Assembly: GCF_014205675.1 (NCBI RefSeq)
Contig: NZ_JACIIX010000001.1
Span: 482,989-546,988 of the forward strand
Length of the DNA: 64,000 nucleotides
Direction of reading: 5' to 3'
Source: Novispirillum itersonii
GTDB taxonomy: Bacteria; Pseudomonadota; Alphaproteobacteria; Rhodospirillales; Rhodospirillaceae
The notes beneath the pieces were generated by a model, which had not been told where the DNA came from, made no database searches, and saw only the letters and a program-made list of their open reading frames with translations. Positions 53,569 through 62,495 of the stretch are shown piece by piece. Position 1 is the stretch's first letter, and each line of letters begins with the position of its first letter. A program made the translations under genes and the position numbers.

Positions 53569-54303
53569 TCAGGGGAAAATCTGATAGGTCATGATGGCCT
53601 TAACCACAGCCTGCGGCTTGGAGGAAACCCCCAGCTTCTCCATCGCCGACTTCAGATACTGCTTCACCGTATGCTCCGAAATCCTGAGAATTTCTCCGGT
53701 TTCCCAGGCGGTCTTTCCCCGCGCCGCCCACAGCAGGGCTTCCCGTTCACGACGGGACAATGGTGTCACCACCTCGCGGCCAGCCTCCTCCCGCAGGGTG
53801 GTGACACGCTCGTGGTAATACAGGGATCCCAGATGCACCAGATGCTTCAGGTGCGGAAAAGCCTGACGGAATTCGGAGTCGGGCTGATCAGACGCCAGAC
53901 TGACAATGGCAAAAGAATTACGGCTGTGAATCGGGATCGTCATCCCCTGCGTCAGTCCGAACTCCCGGGCTTCATGGAAGATAACCTTCTGATCCCCCTT
54001 GACCGTGGGGTCATAGATCAGGTCAGACCACATCACCGGCACAACCGATGACGCCGCCCGGTCCAGCACCGGATCGACCATCTCGTACTGCTGGCCGTCA
54101 TAATGCTGCCGCCACTCATCCGGATAATTGCTGATCACCGGACGCGCCGCCTCGCCCTCCGCCACCCCCCCGGTGCGCAGACTGACATAGGTAAATACCG
54201 ACAGCCCCAGATCCCCGATGAACTTCAGAAACAGCTGTTCCAGTTCATCAACGTTCCGGGCCTGTTCGAGGTCCCCGATAAAGGACGTCAAAACGGCGTG
54301 CAT
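53569..54303 (-). CDS. luxR: LuxR-family acyl-homoserine-lactone-responsive regulator
   Basis: A 244-residue regulator with an N-terminal autoinducer-binding domain (about 20-165) and a C-terminal LuxR helix-turn-helix (LSRREREALLWAARGKTAWE, ILRISEHTVKQYLKSAMEKL). The ligand-pocket residues Trp, Tyr, Asp, Pro and Trp are kept (EWRQHYDGQQYEMVDPVL, VMWSDL), as is the Gly in TQGMTIPIHS, so it should bind a lactone. The start at 54303 has GGGAGAG upstream. It pairs with the luxI downstream. Confidence 0.9.
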   Translation of the reverse strand: MHAVLTSFIGDLEQARNVDELEQLFLKFIGDLGLSVFTYVSLRTGGVAEGEAARPVISNYPDEWRQHYDGQQYEMVDPVLDRAASSVVPVMWSDLIYDPTVKGDQKVIFHEAREFGLTQGMTIPIHSRNSFAIVSLASDQPDSEFRQAFPHLKHLVHLGSLYYHERVTTLREEAGREVVTPLSRREREALLWAARGKTAWETGEILRISEHTVKQYLKSAMEKLGVSSKPQAVVKAIMTYQIFP

Positions 54304-54756
54304 CTCGCTCTCCCACACAGGCGATGCAGTGTGCGTTCCCCACGTTAGAATTTCACGCCCGTCCCCGCGCGGCAAGAGCAGTCTGTTACTTTTTCTCCCT
54401 CTCTGTCACAGACCTGTAGACCTTTGTCGGATACCGGAGGATTTATTTCTGCACAGACACCCCTCTGCCAGAGGCTCCGTATGCAGAAAAACAACACCGG
54501 ATCCCCGTGCCGCCTTTTTCAGCAGGGCTCCGCCTGTTTTTTAAGCGTTACCGCAGAATCCCGGACCCCGGATCCCTGCCCGACAGCGCCTGTACCGCTT
54601 GGCCCCATCCTTGCAGACCACCGGCAGCGCCCGGCCCCCTGTCTGCCCACCTGACGACAGGCCAATGCCGGAGCCGGAATCCAAAAGCCGCCAAGGCCGG
54701 TTCCGCCCCGTCCAAAAAGCGGCCCTGTCACCGGGCCACCTCAGGGAATTCCGCGG
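54304..54756. other. Divergent region luxR / amt
   Basis: About 450 bases without a gene. The clear element is the sigma-54 promoter at 54600-54615 on the plus strand. I looked for NtrC-type dyads upstream and saw no convincing one. Confidence 0.5.
54600..54615 (+). promoter_or_regulatory. Sigma-54 (RpoN) promoter of the ammonium transporter
   Basis: TGGCCCCATCCTTGCA matches the consensus TGGCACG-N4-TTGCA at all but two positions, with GG at 54601 and GC at 54613 in the exact -24/-12 spacing. The predicted start is about 130 bases before the amt ATG. Nitrogen-limited expression through NtrC is the usual reading. Confidence 0.65.
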
Positions 54757-55971
54757 ATGCACGCAGGACTGGATGTCTTTTTTCTGTTGATCGGCGCGGC
54801 CATGGTTCTGGCCATGCACGCCGGTTTCGCCTTTCTTGAGGCAGGCACCGTCCGCCGCAAGAATCAGGTCAACGCGCTGGTGAAAATCATCACCGACCTC
54901 GGCGTTTCAACCGTCGTCTACTTCGCGGTCGGCTATACCATCGCCTATGGCACCACTTTCTTTGTTTCCGCCACGGAACTGACTGGCGGCGCAGGCGGTG
55001 CCTTCAAGGCACAGGGCGTTGATCTGGTTAAGTTCTTCTTCCTGCTGATGTTTGCCGCCGCCATCCCCGCCATCATTTCCGGCGGCATTGCCGAGCGGGC
55101 AAAGTTCTGGCCGCAGCTGATGGCCACCGCGATCATCGTCGGCCTGATCTATCCGCTGATGGAAGGCATGGTCTGGGGCGGACGCTTTGGCCTCCAGGAC
55201 GGGATCGAAGCCCTGACCGGTGCCAAATTCCACGACTTCGCCGGGTCGGTGGTGGTCCATGCCTTCGGGGGCTGGCTGGCTCTGGGGGCGGTGATCCTGC
55301 TGGGGGCACGGCGGGGGCGCTACACCAAGGCCGGGCAGCTGATCGCAATCCCGCCGTCCAACATTCCGTTTCTGGCCCTCGGGTCATGGATCCTGTGCGT
55401 CGGCTGGTTCGGCTTCAACGTCATGAGCAGCCAGAGTGTCGAAACCGCCTCCGGTCTGGTGGCCATGAACTCTCTGCTGGCGATGGTCGGCGGACTTCTG
55501 GCCGCCGTGGTCGCCGGGCGCAATGACCCCGGCTTCATTCACAACGGGGCATTGGCCGGGCTGGTGGCGGTCTGCGCCGGATCGGATGTCATGCACCCGC
55601 TGGGGGCACTGGTCACCGGCGGTCTGGCCGGGGGCCTGTTCGTCTGGGGCTTCAACCGCTGCCAGATCCGCTGGAAGATTGATGACGTGCTGGGGGTATG
55701 GCCGCTGCACGGGCTGTGCGGCACACTGGGCGGCCTTGCCGCCGGAGTGTTCGGCCAGCAGGCGCTGGGGGGAATCGGCGGGGTCAGCCTGACGGCCCAG
55801 ATCCTCGGCACAGCCGGTGGGGTCGCTTTCGCCGCCGTCTCCGGTTTTGTCGTGTACGGCCTGCTGAAGAGAACCGTCGGCATCCGTCTGGATGCGGAAG
55901 ACGAGCACCGGGGTGCCGACCTGTCGATCCATCAGGTTCCGGCCTACCCGGAAGAAGAGCTGATCCGCTGA
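54757..55971 (+). CDS. amt: Ammonium transporter (Amt family)
   Basis: A 404-residue channel-like ammonium transporter with 11 membrane helices. The pore His pair is in GSVVVHAFGGW and VWPLHGLCGTLGG, and the conserved Asp before the first is in FHDFAGS. The N-terminus starts directly at the first helix (MHAGLDVFFLLIGAAMVLAM) without the cleaved extension of E. coli AmtB. No glnK is adjacent, unlike the common glnK-amtB order. A sigma-54 promoter lies upstream. Confidence 0.93.
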   Translation: MHAGLDVFFLLIGAAMVLAMHAGFAFLEAGTVRRKNQVNALVKIITDLGVSTVVYFAVGYTIAYGTTFFVSATELTGGAGGAFKAQGVDLVKFFFLLMFAAAIPAIISGGIAERAKFWPQLMATAIIVGLIYPLMEGMVWGGRFGLQDGIEALTGAKFHDFAGSVVVHAFGGWLALGAVILLGARRGRYTKAGQLIAIPPSNIPFLALGSWILCVGWFGFNVMSSQSVETASGLVAMNSLLAMVGGLLAAVVAGRNDPGFIHNGALAGLVAVCAGSDVMHPLGALVTGGLAGGLFVWGFNRCQIRWKIDDVLGVWPLHGLCGTLGGLAAGVFGQQALGGIGGVSLTAQILGTAGGVAFAAVSGFVVYGLLKRTVGIRLDAEDEHRGADLSIHQVPAYPEEELIR

Positions 55972-55986
55972 AGCCACCGCCTGACC

Positions 55987-56026
55987 AAAAAAAGGGCTGC
56001 ACCCCCGCAGGGTGCAGCCCTTTTTT
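55987..56026. terminator. Bidirectional terminator of amt
   Basis: A long perfect stem (AAAAAAGGGCTGCACCC with GGGTGCAGCCCTTTTTT) and a 5-base loop, starting 15 bases after the amt stop. It also serves the minus-strand small ORF that ends at 56051. Confidence 0.92.
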
Positions 56027-56050
56027 GCATCCCGGACTCTCCGGCACCGG

Positions 56051-56191
56051 TCAGCGGCGCACCGCACGGCGGTTGCGGACCCGCACCGGCACCGGCTGCG
56101 GTTTCCGCGCCTGACGCAGCACCGACAGGGTCATCAGGGCGGCGACCGCCCCGGCCAGAACCAACGGAGCCATATCCATCATCCAAGCCAT
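56051..56191 (-). CDS. Small single-helix membrane protein (46 residues)
   Basis: A 46-codon ORF with a very good AGGAGG 5 bases before its ATG. The product has one membrane helix (MDMAPLVLAGAVAALMTLSV) followed by a strongly basic tail ending RVRNRRAVRR. It has its own terminator 25 bases downstream. I do not recognise it. Similar tiny basic membrane proteins often tune a transporter or membrane enzyme; here it lies between amt and a manganese exporter, but no partner can be assigned. Confidence 0.65.
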   Translation of the reverse strand: MAWMMDMAPLVLAGAVAALMTLSVLRQARKPQPVPVRVRNRRAVRR

Positions 56192-56302
56192 GGGAACCTC
56201 CTCACCCTGAGTCTGTTACAGGGGCGGAAGCCCCCCGAGTCGAAACACTATACCAGACGGAACACACCCTGCCTGTGATCCAGAAGATCTATCCGCCTCC
56301 CG

Positions 56303-56875
56303 TTACACCACCGGCCACAGCAGGGTAACCCCCCCGAGGACGGCAAAGATCAGGGCCGCGCCGGTCCGGACCCACACCAGCGGTACTTTTTTCGCTGCCG
56401 CCTCGCCCACCAGCACCGCCGGAACATTGGCCAGCATCATGCCCAGCGTGGTGCCCAGCGTGACCATTACTATCTGGTCATAGCGGGCCGCCAGCGCAAC
56501 CGTGGCAATCTGGGTTTTGTCACCGATCTCGACAAAAAAGAAGGCCACCAGTGTGGTCAGAAACGGCCCGAACCGCGACGGCTTCGGGGCATCATCCTCG
56601 TCCATCTTGTCCGGAATCAGCGCCCATCCCGCCATCAGCAGGAACGACGCCCCCAGCCCCCAGCGGAACCAGTCCCCGCTGAGCCAGTCGGCCACCAGTG
56701 TGCCGACAACGGCCGCCACCGCATGGTTGGCCAGCGTCGCCACCAGAATACCGAAAATGATCGGCACCGGGGCCCGGAACCGCACGGCCAGCAGCAGCGC
56801 CAGCAACTGGGTTTTGTCGCCGATTTCCGCAATGGCGACCACCGCGGTCGGCACCAGAAGCGATTCAAGGATCAT
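56303..56875 (-). CDS. UPF0016/TMEM165-family manganese exporter
   Basis: A 190-residue membrane protein with six helices and two copies of the signature ExGDKT: EIGDKT at 17-22 and at 116-121. The family includes bacterial MneA and eukaryotic TMEM165/Gdt1, which move Mn2+ (or Ca2+) out of the cytoplasm. The start at 56875 lies just after a yybP-ykoY riboswitch, which independently supports manganese export. The frame is open upstream only because it runs through the riboswitch. Confidence 0.92.
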   Translation of the reverse strand: MILESLLVPTAVVAIAEIGDKTQLLALLLAVRFRAPVPIIFGILVATLANHAVAAVVGTLVADWLSGDWFRWGLGASFLLMAGWALIPDKMDEDDAPKPSRFGPFLTTLVAFFFVEIGDKTQIATVALAARYDQIVMVTLGTTLGMMLANVPAVLVGEAAAKKVPLVWVRTGAALIFAVLGGVTLLWPVV

Positions 56876-56891
56876 GATGGAATGCTCTCTC

Positions 56892-56940
56892 GTTGGGGGC
56901 CGGGCATGACCGTTGGTTTCGGTGTCCCCCCGGCCCCAAC
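56892..56940 (-). promoter_or_regulatory. GC-rich hairpin between the Mn riboswitch and the ribosome site
   Basis: GTTGGGGCCGGG pairs with CCCGGCCCCCAAC (one bulge) around a 24-base loop, ending about 15 bases before the ATG. It is well placed to be the expression platform of the riboswitch. It lacks a U tail, so control of translation or Rho-dependent termination is more likely than intrinsic termination. Confidence 0.55.
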
Positions 56941-56949
56941 CGGAGTCAC

Positions 56950-57120
56950 CGCAACCAAAGGTCTCGCCGACATCTGCCGCCGGAGCCCTCTTCGCTCCCG
57001 CCGCCTCTGCCACAGCCGCCATGATCCGGCATCTCTGCCTGACCAAGCCTGTTGACGACTGCCCGCCTCAAACGTCCGCAGGAATTTCCCGCAGGATGGA
57101 CGGTGGCTACTCCCCAATGA
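56950..57120 (-). promoter_or_regulatory. yybP-ykoY (Mn2+) riboswitch
   Basis: On the minus strand the conserved element GGGGAGTAGCC (57105-57115) is followed by GTCAACAGGCTTGG and, at the 3' side, GGCGAGACCTTTGG (about 56954-56967). These are the L1 and L3 metal-site sequences and closing segment of the yybP-ykoY class. It precedes a UPF0016 exporter, its commonest target, and should turn expression on when cytoplasmic Mn2+ is high. Exact ends are approximate. Confidence 0.85.
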
Positions 57121-57360
57121 TGAGTACCCGCTATGTGCCATGGCGCATGCGGGGGTGCAAGTTGAAAAAGCCGGGATTATGGCAGAGCCCACAAAAGCGA
57201 ACCCCCCGACCCGACCGGAGCACCCTGCCCACCATGGTGCTCAACGGTCAGATCGGGGGGCTGCCGGGCCTCTCTCTGCCACGGGATAAGGTATTGCAGG
57301 CGGCATGCCAATCCGGGCGCATCCCTCACAATCCTGATAATATATTGATTTTAAACATAA
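57121..57360. other. Upstream region of the Mn riboswitch
   Basis: No gene is seen. It should contain the promoter of the riboswitch transcript; an AT-rich stretch at 57335-57360 is the only obvious candidate area. Confidence 0.4.
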
Positions 57361-57395
57361 TAAAAATCCCCCTGCGGCAGAGCCATCAGGGGGAT
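57361..57395 (-). terminator. Terminator of the gcv operon
   Basis: A 9-bp stem ATCCCCCTG/CAGGGGGAT with a 12-base loop, followed on the minus strand by TTTTATTATG. It lies about 85 bases after the gcvPB stop. Confidence 0.85.
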
Positions 57396-57478
57396 CCTTA
57401 TTGATTCGCAGAACGCAACGCAGATCAGAAAAGCACTGTCTCAAACTGCCTGCGACTGCGCCGCAGTTACGCTTACCA

Positions 57479-58981
57479 TTACGATTCTGGCGGGGTCCAG
57501 CGCAGCACCGGCTTGCGGGCGGCGAGGGTCTCGTCCAGACGGCGGCGCGGGGTATGCACCGGGGCCTGCCGGAAGTATTCGGCATCCCCGGCCTTGGCCC
57601 GCTCGGCCAGACCGCGCACCGCGTCGATGAACTGATCGAGCGCGGCCTTGCTTTCCGTCTCGGTCGGTTCCATCAGCAGCGCCCCATGCACCACCAACGG
57701 GAAGTACATGGTCATCGGGTGGTAACCTTCGTCGATCAGCGCCTTGGCGAAGTCGAGGGTGGTGACGCCGGTATCCTTCAGGAAGCGGTCATCAAACAGC
57801 GCCTCGTGCATCACCGGCCCTTCGAAGGAGGCCGACAGCACATCCGCCAGACGGGCATACAGGTAGTTGGCATTCAGCACGGCATCGCCGGACACCTGCT
57901 GAAGACCGTCCTTGCCGAGCGCCAGCATATAGGCCAGCGCCCGCACGAACATGCCGAACTGGCCATGATAGCCCTTCATGCGGCCGAACGGCTTCGCGTC
58001 ACCGTCCGCATCGCGTTCCAGCTCCACCAGCCGGAAGCCCTTGTCATCGCGCACCACATAGGGCACCGGAGCATAGGGGGCCAGCGCCGCCGACAGAACG
58101 GTCGGGCCGGAGCCCGGGCCGCCGCCGCCATGCGGGGTGGAAAAGGTCTTGTGCAGGTTGATGTGCATGGCATCAACGCCAAGGTCGGCAATGCGGATGC
58201 GGCCGACCACGGCGTTGAAGTTCGCGCCGTCCATATACACATAGGCCCCGGCTTCGTGGACGATGCGGGAGATTTCAATCATCTCCGGCTCGAACAGGCC
58301 GCAGGTGTTGGGGTTGGTGATCATCACCGCCGCCACATGCGGGCCCAGCTTGGCCTTCACCGCCTCCGCCGACACCCGGCCCGACTCTTCCGCCGGAATG
58401 CTTTCCACCACATAGCCGCAGATGGCGGCGGTGGCCGGGTTGGTGCCATGGGCGCTTTCCGGCACCAGAATGGTGGTGCGGTTTTCGCCCCGGGCATCCA
58501 TGGCGGCCCGGATCGCCATCACGCCGCACAGTTCCCCATGCGCCCCGGCCGCCGGGGACAGCGCCACCGCCGGCATGCCGGTCAGCTGCTTCAGCCAGTG
58601 CGACAGGGTATCCATCAGCTCCAGCGCGCCCTGCACGGTGGACACCGGCTGGAACGGATGGATATCGGCCAGACCGGCCATCCGCGCCGCCTTTTCGTTC
58701 AGGCGCGGATTGTACTTCATGGTGCAGGAGCCCAGCGGGAACAGACCGGTGTCGATCCCGTAGTTCTTCTGCGACAGGCGGGTGTAGTGGCGGACCACCT
58801 GCGGCTCCGCCAGACCCGGCAGCCCGACGGCACCGGTGCGGCGCAGGCCGCCCAGACGGTCCTCATAGGGCTCAATCGCCGGAACATCGACGGCGGTGCG
58901 GTCGTGGTGATCGTATTCAAAGATCAGCCGTTCTTCGACCATCAGGCCCCGGTTGCCGGTAATGGTACGGGTCTCGGTCAT
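57479..58981 (-). CDS. gcvPB: Glycine dehydrogenase (decarboxylating) subunit 2
   Basis: The PLP-carrying half of a split glycine decarboxylase (P-protein) that releases CO2 from glycine and passes aminomethyl to lipoyl-GcvH. The 500-residue product has the PLP Lys in [16 protein letters not shown] and the segments [24 protein letters not shown] and [11 protein letters not shown]. Its ATG overlaps the gcvPA stop by 4 bases. It is the last gene of gcvT-H-PA-PB. Confidence 0.95.
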   Translation of the reverse strand: MTETRTITGNRGLMVEERLIFEYDHHDRTAVDVPAIEPYEDRLGGLRRTGAVGLPGLAEPQVVRHYTRLSQKNYGIDTGLFPLGSCTMKYNPRLNEKAARMAGLADIHPFQPVSTVQGALELMDTLSHWLKQLTGMPAVALSPAAGAHGELCGVMAIRAAMDARGENRTTILVPESAHGTNPATAAICGYVVESIPAEESGRVSAEAVKAKLGPHVAAVMITNPNTCGLFEPEMIEISRIVHEAGAYVYMDGANFNAVVGRIRIADLGVDAMHINLHKTFSTPHGGGGPGSGPTVLSAALAPYAPVPYVVRDDKGFRLVELERDADGDAKPFGRMKGYHGQFGMFVRALAYMLALGKDGLQQVSGDAVLNANYLYARLADVLSASFEGPVMHEALFDDRFLKDTGVTTLDFAKALIDEGYHPMTMYFPLVVHGALLMEPTETESKAALDQFIDAVRGLAERAKAGDAEYFRQAPVHTPRRRLDETLAARKPVLRWTPPES

Positions 58982-60324
58982 GACAGCACCTCCTTCAGAC
59001 CGGCGACAAGGGCATCAAGGTCCTCGTCGCTGTTCATTTCGGTCACGGCCACCAGCAGGACGCCGTCCAGTTCCGGGTAGGTCGGGTAGAAGCGGCTGGC
59101 GGGCACCCCGGCCAGCACATTCTTCGCCGCCAGCGCCTCCACCACAGCGGCGGCGGACGCGTCGAACGCAATGGCGAATTCATTGAAGAAGGTCGACGAC
59201 AGCACCTTCACCCCCGGCACCGCCGCCAGACGGCGGGCGGCTTCGACGGCGCGGGCGTGGTTATAGTCCGCCAGCCCGGTGAAGCCCTTTTCGCCCAGCA
59301 GGGTCATGTGGATCGAAAAGGCTGTCGCCACCAGACCGGAGTTGGTGCAGATGTTGGAAGTCGCCTTTTCGCGGCGGATGTGCTGCTCGCGGGTTGACAG
59401 GGTCAGCACGAAGCCGCGCTTGCCGTCAACGTCAACAGTCTCGCCGCACAGGCGGCCCGGCATCTGGCGCAGATACTTCGACCGGCTGGCGAACAGGCCG
59501 ACGCCCGGGCCGCCGAATCCGGCGGGCAGGGCCAGACTCTGGCCTTCAGCGACAACGATATCGGCCCCCATCTCACCCGGGGTCTTCAGCAGGCCAAGGC
59601 TCAGCGGCTCGGTGGTGGCGACCACCAGCAGGGCCCCGGCCTCATGCACCGCCTCGGCCAGCGCCGAGAAATCCTTCAGATGACCGAAGAAGCCCGGGGT
59701 CTGCACGATCACGCAGGCCAGATCGTCATCGACCCGGCCGATCAGGTCTTCCAGCCCCATCGCGTCCGGCGGCAGGATCTCAACATCCACCCCGGTGAAC
59801 TTCAGGAAGGTGTCGGTGGTGTCGGCAAAATGCGGATGCACGCCGCCGGAGACCAGAACCTTCTTACGCTTGGTGATGCGCTGCGCCATCGCGGCGGCTT
59901 CGGCGCAGGCCGTCGCGCCGTCATACATGGAGGCGTTGGCGACCTCCATGCCGGTCATCAGCGCCACCTGGGTCTGGAACTCGAACAGCACCTGAAGGGT
60001 GCCCTGCGCGATTTCCGGCTGATAGGGGGTATAGGCGGTCAGGAACTCGCCGCGCTGAATCAGGTAATCCAGCGCCGCCGGGGTGTGGTGGCGGTAGTTA
60101 CCCGCCCCCAGAAAGGCCGCAGCCTGCGAACAGTTCAGGTTCTTGGCCGCCAGCGCCGCCATGGCGCGTTCAACCTGAAGCTCGGTCTTCTGGTTGGGCA
60201 GGTCAATCGCCTCGGGATGCCGGGCTGCCGCCGGAACATCCCGGTACAGGGCGTCAACCGACTCCGCGCCGATGGCGGCCAGCATGGCCTGCCGGTCGTC
60301 GGCGGTCAGGGGGAGAAAACGCAT
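58978..60324 (-). CDS. gcvPA: Glycine dehydrogenase (decarboxylating) subunit 1
   Basis: The non-PLP half of the split P-protein; it forms an alpha2beta2 enzyme with GcvPB. The 448-residue product shows [57 protein letters not shown] and GEGQSLALP-like [20 protein letters not shown]. It lies 73 bases after gcvH and overlaps gcvPB by 4 bases. Confidence 0.95.
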   Translation of the reverse strand: MRFLPLTADDRQAMLAAIGAESVDALYRDVPAAARHPEAIDLPNQKTELQVERAMAALAAKNLNCSQAAAFLGAGNYRHHTPAALDYLIQRGEFLTAYTPYQPEIAQGTLQVLFEFQTQVALMTGMEVANASMYDGATACAEAAAMAQRITKRKKVLVSGGVHPHFADTTDTFLKFTGVDVEILPPDAMGLEDLIGRVDDDLACVIVQTPGFFGHLKDFSALAEAVHEAGALLVVATTEPLSLGLLKTPGEMGADIVVAEGQSLALPAGFGGPGVGLFASRSKYLRQMPGRLCGETVDVDGKRGFVLTLSTREQHIRREKATSNICTNSGLVATAFSIHMTLLGEKGFTGLADYNHARAVEAARRLAAVPGVKVLSSTFFNEFAIAFDASAAAVVEALAAKNVLAGVPASRFYPTYPELDGVLLVAVTEMNSDEDLDALVAGLKEVLS

Positions 60325-60397
60325 GATTCGTTATCCGTATTCCGTTATCCGGAAACAGCCCTGCGGAGTCCCGGCAGGGCCGTTCTGTCAGGATGCC

Positions 60398-60772
60398 TTA
60401 CAGGCTGGCGACGAAAGCGTCGTAGGCGGCCTTGTCCATCAGGCCATCCAGATCGCCGGTGCCGGAAATCTGGACCTTGAAGAACCAGCCTTCGCCTTCC
60501 GGGTCACGGTTGACCAGCGCCGGATCATCGACCAGCGCCTGATTGCCTTCGGTAACCGTGCCGCTGACCGGGGAGTAAACGTCAGAGGCCGCCTTCACCG
60601 ACTCGACAACTGCCGCTTCCTTGCCCTTGGAGACGGCCTTGCCCGCATCCGGCACTTCCACGAACACCACATCGCCGAGCTGACCCTGCGCAAAATCGGT
60701 GATGCCGACGGTGGCAACATCGCCATCCACGGCGATCCATTCATGTTCTTCGGTAAAATACAGAGTGGTCAT
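60398..60772 (-). CDS. gcvH: Glycine cleavage system H protein
   Basis: The lipoyl carrier that shuttles the aminomethyl group between the P-, T- and L-proteins. The 124-residue product has the lipoyl Lys in [14 protein letters not shown] and the family phrase EEHEWI. The start at 60772 begins 4 bases after the gcvT stop, so translation is probably coupled. Confidence 0.96.
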   Translation of the reverse strand: MTTLYFTEEHEWIAVDGDVATVGITDFAQGQLGDVVFVEVPDAGKAVSKGKEAAVVESVKAASDVYSPVSGTVTEGNQALVDDPALVNRDPEGEGWFFKVQISGTGDLDGLMDKAAYDAFVASL

Positions 60773-60776
60773 CGGA

Positions 60777-61916
60777 TTATCCCCGGTAATAGCGTTGTTC
60801 GACGAAGGGCAGGGTGACGACACGGGCCGGAAGGGCCTTGCCGCGCACGATCAGGGCCAGGGCGGTGCCGGGTTCGGCATAGGCGCTGGCGACGTAGCCC
60901 ATGGCGATCGGACCGTTGACCGACGGACCAAAGCCGCCGCTGGTCACTTCGCCGATGGTCTGGCCGTCGGTGGACTGAATTTCGGTATGGGCCCGGGCCG
61001 GGGCGCGGCCCTCAACCAGAATGCCGACCCGGCGGCGGGTGGTGCCGTTGGTCAGGTGGTCGGTGACGGTGCCGAAGCCCGGGAAGCCGCCATCGGCCTT
61101 GCGGCGCTTGCCGAGGGCAAATTCCAGCGCCGCTTCCACCGGGCTGGTGGTGGTGTCGATATCCGACCCGTACAGCGGCAGACCGGCTTCCAGACGCAGC
61201 GAGTCGCGGGCTCCCAGTCCGGCGGGCTGGACATCAGCATGATCCAGCAGCTGACGCACCACATGCTCGGCCTGATCGCCCGGAATGGAGATTTCGAAAC
61301 CGTCTTCCCCGCTGTAGCCGGAGCGGGTGGCAAAGCACGGCACCCCACAGATTTCCAGCGGACCGGCATCCATGAACACCATGCTGGCCGAAGCCGGAGC
61401 AAAATGCGCCAGAACCGCGCCCGCCTTCGGCCCCTGAAGAGCGATCAGGGCGCGGTCTTCGTGGCGCTCGATAGTCACCCGGTCGCCGAACGCCGCCTGC
61501 ATATGGGCGAAATCAGCATCCTTGCAGCCGGCGTTGACCACCACGAACCACTTCTGGAGCCCGTCGGCGGTATGGCCGAGGTTACAGACCATCAGGTCGT
61601 CACGGATCCCGCCTTCGTCATTCATCAGCAGGGTGTAGCGCTGACGGCCCGGCTTCAGTTCCTTCAGGGATCCCGGGGTCAGGCTTTCCAGTGCCCCGGC
61701 GACATCGGCCCCGGTCAAGGTGGCCTGCCCCATGTGCGACACATCGAACAGGGCAGCGGCGGTGCGGCAGTGGGTGTGTTCGGCGATAATGCCCGCCGGG
61801 TACTGAACCGGCATATCATAGCCCGCGAAAGGCACCATACGGGCCCCCAGCGAACGGTGCAGGGCATCAAGCGGAACCTGTTTCAGGGGCGCATCGGGGG
61901 CGTCGGAAGCGGACAC
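60777..61916 (-). CDS. gcvT: Glycine cleavage system T protein (aminomethyltransferase)
   Basis: GcvT moves the C1 unit from aminomethyl-GcvH to tetrahydrofolate. The 379-residue product has [26 protein letters not shown] (folate-site Asp in this region), [12 protein letters not shown] and GYV-AYAEPGT at the C-terminus. The start is GTG at 61916 with GGAGG upstream; the open frame to 62000 crosses the riboswitch and is not coding. It is the first gene of the operon. Confidence 0.94.
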   Translation of the reverse strand: MSASDAPDAPLKQVPLDALHRSLGARMVPFAGYDMPVQYPAGIIAEHTHCRTAAALFDVSHMGQATLTGADVAGALESLTPGSLKELKPGRQRYTLLMNDEGGIRDDLMVCNLGHTADGLQKWFVVVNAGCKDADFAHMQAAFGDRVTIERHEDRALIALQGPKAGAVLAHFAPASASMVFMDAGPLEICGVPCFATRSGYSGEDGFEISIPGDQAEHVVRQLLDHADVQPAGLGARDSLRLEAGLPLYGSDIDTTTSPVEAALEFALGKRRKADGGFPGFGTVTDHLTNGTTRRRVGILVEGRAPARAHTEIQSTDGQTIGEVTSGGFGPSVNGPIAMGYVASAYAEPGTALALIVRGKALPARVVTLPFVEQRYYRG

Positions 61917-61982
61917 GACGGCAGTCCTCCGGCAGAAGGGGCACGGCCAGCCCCTGCCAGCAACGGCAGAGACCGGGATGGG

Positions 61983-62210
61983 TGCCTCCCTCTGTCTCAC
62001 GACCTGAAAGATTCACGCCGGTCTCCTGACGGAGCCCACTCAGGGACTCGGGGATCCGGCGTTTACTTCTTCGGTGAGTGCCGGTCTGTAACCAGACAGC
62101 ACTGCTTTCCAGAGGTCCGTCCCCCCGCGGTCCTTTTGCCTGAGAGTTTCCGGAGGCGGTTGCTCCTTCGGCGCCATCCTGCCATGCGGGCAGGCTGATC
62201 TCTTCCACGG
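61983..62210 (-). promoter_or_regulatory. Tandem glycine riboswitch
   Basis: Two glycine aptamers are legible on the minus strand. The first runs from GGAAGAGATC (62207) through GGCGCCGAAGGAGCAA and GGAAACTCTCAGGCAAAAGGAC. The second runs from GGACCTCTGGAAAGC through CACCGAAGAAGTAAACG to GAATCTTTCAGGT and GACAGAGGG (about 61985). The linker is short, as in other cooperative pairs. It should switch the gcv operon on when glycine is abundant. Confidence 0.92.
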
Positions 62211-62495
62211 GGTTCGTTCGGTTCCCCCACCATGACCTGCGGCACCGGTCCGGTCAAGCCCCCAGCAGGGTCGGCTTTCCCTTTCTGCGGGAACTGACGG
62301 TCATTCCCCAGCCGTTCCGGATGTAAACAGTCATATCCCCCGCTCTCAACCGGCAATATTTGCCGAGAGAACCCTCTGCAATCCCTACACTTTATTAACA
62401 GTCCCGGCGTTACCATGGTTCTACCGCCGGGGTGACGTGGATGCGTTTCCCGGTTTCCGGCCCCCGGGGCCGTTCACTGTCGGGGATTTACACCG
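62211..62495. other. Divergent region gcvT / unknown gene
   Basis: About 285 bases without a gene. It should hold the promoter of the riboswitch-gcv transcript and that of the plus-strand gene at 62496. Confidence 0.5.
62353..62381 (-). promoter_or_regulatory. Possible promoter of the gcv operon
   Basis: On the minus strand TTGCAG, a 17-base spacer and TATTGC stand about 140 bases before the first glycine aptamer. Both boxes match only moderately. Confidence 0.3.

Noticed and set aside
57047-57192. Upstream extension of the UPF0016 exporter or a separate small ORF
   Set aside because: The sequence is the yybP-ykoY riboswitch, and the exporter's conserved N-terminus begins at 56875.
61917-62208. 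N-terminal extension of gcvT or a small ORF before it
   Set aside because: The bases are the tandem glycine riboswitch; the GTG at 61916 has a good ribosome site and matches the family N-terminus.
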